Positions 1-4,914 of a DNA stretch of 5,768 nt are shown in pieces; position 1 is the stretch's first letter; each line of letters opens with the position of its first letter. This DNA comes from Deltaproteobacteria bacterium (lineage in GTDB: Bacteria > Desulfobacterota > Desulfobacteria > Desulfobacterales > JAFDCJ01), in contig JAJRVC010000562.1 of NCBI GenBank assembly GCA_024277475.1, positions 1 to 5,768 on the forward strand. Reading direction: 5' to 3'. The notes beneath the pieces were generated by a model. That model worked only from the letters and a program-made list of their open reading frames with translations. It had not been told where the DNA came from and ran no database searches. A program made the position numbers and the translations under genes.

Positions 1-221
1 AAGCACCATTTTGTGGATGTCTCCCCTGGTGAATTCAAAGGATGGGGTCGATTTTGCCATGTTGTTTACCCTTCGGGAAAGCCGGAGGACTCCAGATCCT
101 GTGTTGTCAAGGATTCGAGGTAAACGGCTACAACTTCACCCTTGACGCCTTGGCTCTGAAGCCCTCCGGCTCTTGCAACGTTAAGGTAAACTCTTCGACT
201 AAAAATACAAGGAGGCCGAAA
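1..221. other. Upstream region without an assignable gene
   Basis: No gene can be assigned here. Two plus-strand frames are open from the left edge: one from base 1 to a TAA at 121-123 (about 40 codons, reading ...VDVSPGEFKGWGRF...), and another for about 48 codons. Either could be the C-terminal tail of a gene cut by the window edge, but open frames this short arise by chance and I recognise neither peptide. A third frame is open from an ATG at 42 through to 299. Its start has no properly spaced ribosome binding site, and I take only its last 25 codons seriously. The most structured content is the inverted-repeat element at 64-191. All three plus-strand frames being open suggests low constraint rather than three proteins. 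Confidence 0.4.
64..191 (+). repeat. Nested inverted-repeat element (possible structured RNA or small mobile repeat)
   Basis: Arms that can be read directly: AGCCGGAGG at 80-88 pairs perfectly with CCTCCGGCT at 163-171. Outside it, GTTTACC at 64-70 pairs with GGTAAAC at 185-191, with short partial pairing between (72-73 with 183-184, 74-75 with 179-180). Inside it, GTCAAGG at 106-112 pairs with CCTTGAC at 140-146, then 117-121 with 133-137 (one G-U), leaving an apical loop at 122-132. A competing hairpin, ATCCT 96-100 with AGGAT 110-114, would exclude the 106-112 pairing. The result is a roughly 128-base extended stem of the kind seen in structured leader RNAs, ncRNAs and MITE- or REP-like dispersed repeats. 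I cannot tell which, and chance pairing of part of it is possible. No poly-T tract follows, so it is not a standard terminator. Confidence 0.4.
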
Positions 222-299
222 ATGGAAAAAAATTTAACCGAGATTGAAAATGATGTATTTTCATGTAAGCAAATATTTAAAAAAATAGTATTTGATTGA
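222..299 (+). CDS. Small 25-aa ORF with strong RBS; possible Nudix hydrolase N-terminal remnant
   Basis: ATG at 222 follows AAGGAGG-like sequence (GGAGG at 211-215) with a 6-base spacer, one of the best ribosome binding sites in the window. It reads 25 codons to a TGA at 297-299. The peptide is MEKNLTEIENDVF then SCKQIFKKIVFD. Its second half resembles the start of ADP-ribose pyrophosphatase-type Nudix hydrolases, which often begin with a short acidic stretch and a K/EQIF-x-GK(I/V) segment. No Nudix box or any later part of that family follows in any frame. If the resemblance is real, this is a decayed 5' end cut by deletion or rearrangement. It could instead be a genuine small protein or a leader peptide of the efflux operon, 123 bases ahead of the adaptor start. 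The DNA is clearly more AT-rich than its surroundings. Translation is plausible; the family link is a weak inference. Confidence 0.35.
   Translation: MEKNLTEIENDVFSCKQIFKKIVFD
245..263. promoter_or_regulatory. Perfect 7-5-7 palindrome, candidate operator
   Basis: TGAAAAT at 245-251 and ATTTTCA at 257-263 form a perfect dyad around the 5-base centre GATGT. It lies in the AT-rich stretch about 160 bases before the adaptor start, and inside the small ORF at 222-299. Size and symmetry fit a homodimeric helix-turn-helix repressor such as the TetR/AcrR or MarR types that often control RND pumps. No regulator gene is in the window and no convincing -35/-10 pair is visible beside it. One or two 7-bp dyads of this sort are expected by chance in a window this long, so the assignment rests mainly on location. 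Confidence 0.25.
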
Positions 300-353
300 A
301 CTATCAGGGCGGTGGCAGGACAACTCCATTCAGCCGCGTCTAACTCTACAGTT

Positions 354-384
354 TCAAAAAAGGCTGTCATCGAATGTTTTTTGA
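354..384. promoter_or_regulatory. A-tract/T-tract inverted repeat before the efflux operon
   Basis: TCAAAAAA at 354-361 and TTTTTTGA at 377-384 form an 8-bp inverted repeat with a 15-base spacer, ending 38 bases before the GTG start of the adaptor. As RNA it could form an AU-only stem. As DNA the phased A and T tracts could bend the helix or make a wide operator. A TTGACA overlaps its right arm (381-386) but has no -10 at a proper distance. The arms are of low complexity, so function is uncertain. Confidence 0.2.
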
Positions 385-410
385 CACGAAGTGACCCAAC
401 TTCAGTTCAG

Positions 411-415
411 AGGAG
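411..415 (+). promoter_or_regulatory. Ribosome binding site that fixes the adaptor start
   Basis: AGGAG (within AGGAGAGG) lies 7 bases before the GTG at 423. Together with the lipoprotein signal peptide that begins exactly there, it selects this GTG over the in-frame GTG at 312, which has no such site and would put 37 extra polar residues ahead of the signal peptide. Confidence 0.8.
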
Positions 416-422
416 AGGAATT

Positions 423-1547
423 GTGAAACAAAAAAATGCGAGTCTCTTAGTCTGCTTGTTAATGCTGTTTATTTTTCCAGGGTGTCAGGAGGAGATTCCG
501 AAAAAAGAATTGGTTCGACCGGTGTGGGCCATGAAAGTAGGAGATGCCGCCTCAATGGCGGGGCGATGGTTCCCCGGACGTGCCAAAGCCACCCAAGAAG
601 TCGATCTTTCTTTTCGCGTGACCGGGCCCCTGATTACGCGTCCGATCGATGTGGGAAATGAGGTCAAGCAAGACCAGGTTCTTGCCAGAATCGATCCCCG
701 TGATTTTGAGACCAATCTACGTAATGTTCAGGGACAGCTGTCCCGCGTCCAGGCTGCTTTAAAACGCGCTAAAGCCGATTTTGACCGCGTTTCGCGGATC
801 AGAAAAAAGGATCCGGGCGCGGTCAGTGAATCGATGGTGGATCGCAAGCGCGAAGCGGTGGACCAATCCAGGGCTGAAATTAAATCCCTGACAGCCGCTG
901 TGGAAGCCGCCAGGGATCAGCTCAACTATACTTATTTAAAAGCGCCGTTTGAAGGCACTGTAGTCGCCATTTACGTTGAAAACTTTGAACACGTTCTATC
1001 CAAGCAGCCCATCACACGCATTATCGACCACTCCCAGATTGAAATGATCGTAAATGTTCCGGAAAGCCTGATTATCTATGCTGATGACGTGACAAAGGTT
1101 CGAATTCAATTTGATAATTTTCCGAATCGAGAATTTTCCGGGCAGATCAAGGAAATCGGCCGGGAAGCATCTCAAAAAACGCGAACCTATCCGGTAACCG
1201 TTATCATGGATCAACCGGAGGATATCAAAATTCTGCCGGGTATGGCCGGCAAGGCATCCGGGGAGGTGAAACGGTCAGAAGAATCCCAACAACAACGCAT
1301 CGAAGTGCCAATTGGTGCTGTGTTTACACCGGATACCGAAAAGCAAAACTACGTCTGGGTCATTGATGATCAGGACAAGACTGTGACACGCCGCGCGGTT
1401 GCCACCGGTGAATTGACTCAAGTCGGCATCATCATCTTGCAAGGTCTCAAACCCGGCGAATGGATTGCTATAGCCGGGGTGCACTCGCTGCGCGAAGGCC
1501 AGCAGGTGGATATTCTGGAGCAAGCTTCAGAGGAGGTGCCGCAATGA
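423..1547 (+). CDS. RND efflux periplasmic adaptor (membrane fusion protein), lipoprotein
   Basis: This 374-residue protein is the periplasmic adaptor that joins an RND permease to an outer-membrane channel. The start is GTG 423. Residues 1-20 form a signal peptide (KQK, hydrophobic LLVCLLMLFIF) ending in the lipobox FPGC, so Cys21 should be lipidated and anchor the protein in a membrane. Its +2 residue is Gln. Domain order follows the HlyD/AcrA family: first lipoyl half about 61-93 (FRVTGPL...VGNEVKQDQVLARIDP), alpha-helical hairpin about 94-168 rich in Ala, Arg, Lys and Glu, second lipoyl half about 171-190 (LKAPFEGTVV), beta-barrel about 205-285 ending in LPGMAG, and membrane-proximal domain about 290-365. 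The length is normal for the family. The stop overlaps the permease start (ATGA), so the two are translationally coupled. No second adaptor is present, unlike systems such as TriABC. Substrate is unknown. Confidence 0.93.
   Translation: MKQKNASLLVCLLMLFIFPGCQEEIPKKELVRPVWAMKVGDAASMAGRWFPGRAKATQEVDLSFRVTGPLITRPIDVGNEVKQDQVLARIDPRDFETNLRNVQGQLSRVQAALKRAKADFDRVSRIRKKDPGAVSESMVDRKREAVDQSRAEIKSLTAAVEAARDQLNYTYLKAPFEGTVVAIYVENFEHVLSKQPITRIIDHSQIEMIVNVPESLIIYADDVTKVRIQFDNFPNREFSGQIKEIGREASQKTRTYPVTVIMDQPEDIKILPGMAGKASGEVKRSEESQQQRIEVPIGAVFTPDTEKQNYVWVIDDQDKTVTRRAVATGELTQVGIIILQGLKPGEWIAIAGVHSLREGQQVDILEQASEEVPQ
1531..1547 (+). promoter_or_regulatory. RBS and ATGA overlap coupling adaptor to permease
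   Basis: AGGAGG at 1531-1536 sits 7 bases before ATG 1544, and the ATG shares four bases with the adaptor TGA (1545-1547). This fixes the permease start at 1544 rather than the in-frame upstream ATG at 1460, which lies inside the adaptor gene and would add 28 residues (rich in Arg, Gly and Ala) not expected ahead of the first membrane helix. Confidence 0.88.
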
Positions 1548-4500
1548 ATTTGCCTGCCTTATCCATCGAGAAAAAACCCATCACCTATTTTGCCATCTTC
1601 CTGTTGGTGGCCGGCGGAATCTTCAGCTACTTTCAGCTGGGGCAGCTGGAAGACCCGGAGTTTACGGTAAAAACCGCGGCCATCATCACCACCTATCCGG
1701 GTGCCAGCGCCGAACAGGTGGAACTCGAAGTCACCGATCGAATCGAAACAAAACTTCAGGAAATGCAGGAAGTCAAGAATATTTACTCCAATTCCAGGGC
1801 CGGTCTTTCCATTATCAAGGTAGATATTGAAAACGAATACTGGTCGGATCGGCTGCCCCAGGTGTGGGACATCCTGCGCAAAAAGATCCGCGACATGGAG
1901 GGTACCTTGCCTCCCGGTGCCGGCAAACCGCAGATTAACGATGATTTCGGATTTGTTTTCGGCTTCCTGCTGGCCGTTACCGGTGACGGATACACCTATG
2001 CGCAATTGGAAGGATATGTCAAAAACATTCGCAAAGAATTGAGCCTGGTTCAAGGCGTTGCGCGGGTGGATTTGTGGGGGGTGCAGAAACAGCGCATCTA
2101 CATCGAAACATCCGAGGCCCAGCTTTCCCAGTTAGGTCTAACCACCGAAGACCTGGTACGTACCTTACAGGTACAGAACATGGTGGCGGATGCCGGCCGG
2201 GTTGATTTTCAAACCCAACGCTTCCGGATTGCCCCCACCGGCGAATTTCAATCCCCCGCAGAAATTGGTAATTTAGCCGTTATTGCTTCGCTGCCGGATC
2301 GTGGCAACCTGATGGGCTCGGATCCAAGCAGGGGTGATTCCAGCAGTGAAATCATTCGCATAAAGGACTTTGCCACCGTCAGTCGCGGCTATATCGAGCC
2401 TCCGGAAAATTTAATGCGTTTCAATGAAATGCCGGCCATCGGAGTCGCTCTGGCACCACTTTCCGGTGTTAATGCGGTGAAAATGGGTCAGGCCGTGGAC
2501 CAGCGCATCGATGAGCTTATGGCTTCGCTACCGGTAGGTGTCGAGCTTCACAGGATTTCCTGGCAATCGGATCTGGTTGCCGATTCCATCAAAGACTTTA
2601 TGATCAACCTGATTGAAGCCGTGGCCATTGTGCTGGTGGTGCTGGCGTTGTCCATGGGACTGCGTGTGGGCATGATCATCGGCATCACCGGACTCATTTT
2701 GCCCATTTTGGGGACTTTCATCGTGATGACCATCTGGGGAATCGATTTGCAGCGTGTATCGCTGGGGGCGCTGATTATCGCCATGGGCATGATGGTGGAC
2801 AACGCCATCGTGGTGGCTGATGGCATCATGGTTCGGGTGCAACAGGGCATCGATCGTAAAAAGGCGGCTATTGAAGCAGCTTCTAAAGCGGCCATGCCGC
2901 TTTTAGGGGCTACCGTCGTCGCCTGCATGGCGTTTTATCCGATTTTTGCATCAATCTATGATACCGGTGAATATGCCGGTAGCCTGTTTACGGTAGTTAC
3001 GATTTCGCTGCTGCTCAGCTGGGTGATGTCGCAAACGGTTGCACCGCTGATGTGCATGACAATGCTGCCGGGGCCCAAGCAGGGAGTTGATGGCCAAGAT
3101 ATATATGGCGGGCGATTTTACGAGATGTTTCGCGGGTTGTTAGCGAAGGCTATCCGTTTTCGCTTGCCCTTTCTGGCCGGCATGGTGGTGTTGCTGGTCG
3201 CAGCGGTACTTGGTTTTCGTTTCGTTCCCAAAATGTACTTTCCGGACTCATCGCGCCAACAAATCATGATTGATTATTGGGTGCCCGAGGGAACACGCAT
3301 CCAAGAGGTTTCCGCTGCTCTGTCGGCCATGGAGTCCGAATTGCTGCAAAAATCTTCGGTCGTTGCGGTCAGCGTCTTTATAGGCAAAGGACCCCCACGG
3401 TTTTATCTTCCTGTCAATCCGGAGGATCCATATTCATCCTATGCCCAGATCATCGTAAACACTAAGACTTTCAAAGATGTGGATATGGTGATGCAGGAAA
3501 TTGATTCCTGGAGTCAGGAAAACTATCCTCAGGCCTTGGTCCGTGTGAGAAAGTATGCCGTCGGTGCTTTCGATGACTGGAAAATCGAGGCGCGTTTCAG
3601 CGGACCGGCCAACGCCGACCCGGATATTCTCCGCTCCCTTGCACAAAAAGGAATGGCCATCCTGGAGGCCAACCCCATGGCCAGGGAGGTGCGTACAAAC
3701 TGGCGTAATCGAATTCGAAGAATTGTACCGCAATATAATCAGGAACGCGGTCGCTGGGCCGGCGTCACCCGCGAGAACCTTGCCGGCGCAACCAAACGGG
3801 CCTTTGATGGTGTCGTGGTGGGCCAGTACCGCGAAGAAGATGATCTGATACCGATCGTCGTGCGAAATGTAGAGGATGAGCGCAGCCGTGCGGCCTCAGG
3901 TCTGGATCTTGTCCAGATTACCCCGGCTTTTTCGAATGCTACAGTTCCCTTATCTCAGGTCACCGATGACATTGTTTTTGAATGGGAAGATCCGATCATC
4001 TGGCGCTGGGACCGGCGGCGGGCCATAACGGTTCAATGTTCACCAAACGGTGTTACCACACCGACCCTGCGTTCAAGCATTGTGGAAGCATTTGAAAACA
4101 TCGAATTGCCGCCGGGATACACACTGGAATGGGATGGAGAATACAACAGTGCCAAGGAATCACAGCAGGCATTGATACCCGGTATCGTACCGGCTGTTGT
4201 GATCGTGCTGCTTATCATCGTTGCCTTGTTCAATGCCTACCGCCCTCCGCTGATAATTTTCCTGACCATTCCGTTTGTGGTCATCGGGATTACGGTGGGA
4301 TTGATCATCACCAGGGTGCCCTTTGGCTTTATCGCTCTGCTCGGCGCCATGAGCCTTTCGGGTATGATGATCAAAAATGCCGTTGTACTGCTGGACCAGG
4401 TTAACCTCAACCTTGCAGAAGGGATGGGCCCCTATCAGGCGGTGGTCGAGGCGGCGGTTTCTCGTCTGCGCCCGGTGGTCAATGCCGCGGCGACCACCGT

Positions 4501-4651
4501 ATTCGGCATGGCGCCTTTGTTGCAGGATGTGTTCTGGTTGTCTTTGGCGGTGACCATCATGTTTGGCCTGGCGTTCGGCACCATCCTTACCATGATCGTC
4601 GTGCCGGCATTGTACGCAACGCTATTTCGGATTCCGTCAATGAAAAAGTAA
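1544..4651 (+). CDS. RND-family efflux permease (AcrB-like, ACR_tran)
   Basis: This complete 1035-residue inner-membrane proton-driven transporter has the usual length of the family. The layout matches 12 membrane helices with two large periplasmic loops: TM1 about 13-31, first loop about 32-348, TM2-TM6 about 350-503, TM7 about 541-560, second loop about 561-876, TM8-TM12 about 877-1027. The first loop opens with LGQLEDPEFTVKTAAIITTYPGAS, where YPGAS and the following VE-x3-T are typical of porter subdomain PN1. TM4 carries GMMVDNAIVV with Asp419 (equivalent to AcrB Asp407) and Asn420 where AcrB has Asp408. TM10 carries MMIKNAVVLL with Lys944 (AcrB Lys940), and Arg976 matches AcrB Arg971. 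A hydrophilic stretch about 250-267 (DRGNLMGSDPSRGDSSS) looks like an insertion relative to AcrB. The sequence favours multidrug-type (HAE) rather than metal-type (HME) pumps, but the substrate cannot be read. It works with the adaptor just upstream; the outer-membrane channel is not in the window. Confidence 0.95.
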   Translation: MNLPALSIEKKPITYFAIFLLVAGGIFSYFQLGQLEDPEFTVKTAAIITTYPGASAEQVELEVTDRIETKLQEMQEVKNIYSNSRAGLSIIKVDIENEYWSDRLPQVWDILRKKIRDMEGTLPPGAGKPQINDDFGFVFGFLLAVTGDGYTYAQLEGYVKNIRKELSLVQGVARVDLWGVQKQRIYIETSEAQLSQLGLTTEDLVRTLQVQNMVADAGRVDFQTQRFRIAPTGEFQSPAEIGNLAVIASLPDRGNLMGSDPSRGDSSSEIIRIKDFATVSRGYIEPPENLMRFNEMPAIGVALAPLSGVNAVKMGQAVDQRIDELMASLPVGVELHRISWQSDLVADSIKDFMINLIEAVAIVLVVLALSMGLRVGMIIGITGLILPILGTFIVMTIWGIDLQRVSLGALIIAMGMMVDNAIVVADGIMVRVQQGIDRKKAAIEAASKAAMPLLGATVVACMAFYPIFASIYDTGEYAGSLFTVVTISLLLSWVMSQTVAPLMCMTMLPGPKQGVDGQDIYGGRFYEMFRGLLAKAIRFRLPFLAGMVVLLVAAVLGFRFVPKMYFPDSSRQQIMIDYWVPEGTRIQEVSAALSAMESELLQKSSVVAVSVFIGKGPPRFYLPVNPEDPYSSYAQIIVNTKTFKDVDMVMQEIDSWSQENYPQALVRVRKYAVGAFDDWKIEARFSGPANADPDILRSLAQKGMAILEANPMAREVRTNWRNRIRRIVPQYNQERGRWAGVTRENLAGATKRAFDGVVVGQYREEDDLIPIVVRNVEDERSRAASGLDLVQITPAFSNATVPLSQVTDDIVFEWEDPIIWRWDRRRAITVQCSPNGVTTPTLRSSIVEAFENIELPPGYTLEWDGEYNSAKESQQALIPGIVPAVVIVLLIIVALFNAYRPPLIIFLTIPFVVIGITVGLIITRVPFGFIALLGAMSLSGMMIKNAVVLLDQVNLNLAEGMGPYQAVVEAAVSRLRPVVNAAATTVFGMAPLLQDVFWLSLAVTIMFGLAFGTILTMIVVPALYATLFRIPSMKK

Positions 4652-4670
4652 CTGGGAATCCCTGGCCCAG
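4652..4670 (+). terminator. Weak stem directly after the permease stop
   Basis: CTGGG at 4652-4656 can pair with CCCAG at 4666-4670 around a 9-base loop, starting on the first base after the TAA. The stem is only 5 bp and is followed by ACCTGATTTC rather than a T run, so it is not a convincing intrinsic terminator. It could protect the 3' end of the transcript. No better terminator is visible between the permease and the glycosyltransferase. Confidence 0.2.
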
Positions 4671-4737
4671 ACCTGATTTCAAGAAGTTGTATCCACGGCA
4701 TATGTTTTTCAAGCGGTGGTAGAAGAAACAGGGACCG

Positions 4738-4876
4738 TTTAAAAACCACTCGAAGAAGACCTGGGAAGCGCCGGTAAAGCTTGATTGATTGTGGATTTCA
4801 GAATGCGGATTTCGGATTGGGATGATTCAGGATTTGGAGTGCCGGAAGTCCCTTTCAGCCTCAACTGGTTTTTAAA
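4738..4876. repeat. Segment bounded by 11-bp inverted repeats (MITE-like candidate)
   Basis: TTTAAAAACCA at 4738-4748 is the exact reverse complement of TGGTTTTTAAA at 4866-4876. Comparison continues inward with partial identity, giving about 15 of 18 matches for 4738-4755 against 4859-4876. The 139-base segment fills half of the 263-base spacer between the permease and glycosyltransferase genes, contains no ORF I would call, and includes the GGATTT repeats at 4793-4837. Terminal inverted repeats around a short non-coding body fit a miniature inverted-repeat element. I see no target-site duplication at its edges, and it could instead be a long RNA stem or coincidence. Confidence 0.3.
4793..4837. 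repeat. Degenerate GGATTTC-type short repeats
   Basis: GGATTTC occurs at 4793-4799 and 4807-4813, followed by GGATTGG at 4814-4820, GATGATTC at 4821-4828 and GGATTTGG at 4830-4837. From memory, such GGATTTCGGATTG tracts recur in spacers of Desulfobacterota and some other environmental bacteria, but I cannot verify that here. No coding role is apparent. Confidence 0.45.
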
Positions 4877-4901
4877 AGCATTAAGCAAACGGCTACAAAA
4901 C

Positions 4902-4907
4902 AGAGGA
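4902..4907 (+). promoter_or_regulatory. Ribosome binding site of the glycosyltransferase gene
   Basis: AGAGGA lies 7 bases before ATG 4915 and supports that start. An out-of-frame ATG overlaps its end (4907) but leads to only 12 codons. Confidence 0.65.
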
Positions 4908-4914
4908 TGGAAAA

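Noticed and set aside
75..135. Resemblance to a cyclic di-GMP-I (GEMM) riboswitch (GAAAGCCGGAGGACT and GGTAAACGGCTAC)
   Set aside because: Only the AAAGCC...GG core and a loose GGTA..CGG remain. The GNRA/receptor arrangement and the conserved GCGGGGUUACCGA-type segment are not present. A cmsearch with Rfam RF01051 would settle it.
128..370. 80-codon minus-strand ORF
   Set aside because: There is no ribosome binding site ahead of its ATG, the peptide is unrecognised, and it is antisense to the better supported small ORF and leader region.
381..386. Consensus -35 hexamer TTGACA before the adaptor
   Set aside because: No -10-like hexamer occurs 16-18 bases downstream; that position is taken by the sequence leading into the RBS.
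312..422. Longer adaptor reading from GTG 312 (411 residues)
   Set aside because: The extra 37 residues are polar, have no RBS at 312 and would bury the lipoprotein signal peptide. GTG 423 has AGGAG at good spacing and begins the signal peptide.
1460..1543. 28-residue N-terminal extension of the permease from ATG 1460
   Set aside because: It lies within the adaptor coding region, whereas ATG 1544 has AGGAGG at 7 bases and the usual RND N-terminus.
1559..2053. 164-codon minus-strand ORF within the permease gene
   Set aside because: It is antisense to strongly conserved permease sequence and lacks a recognisable product; it is a shadow of codon composition.
2528..2928. Overlapping minus-strand ORFs rich in His, Asp and Gln or in Met, Ser and Thr
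   Set aside because: Their composition is what results from reading the antisense of hydrophobic TM2-TM5 codons.
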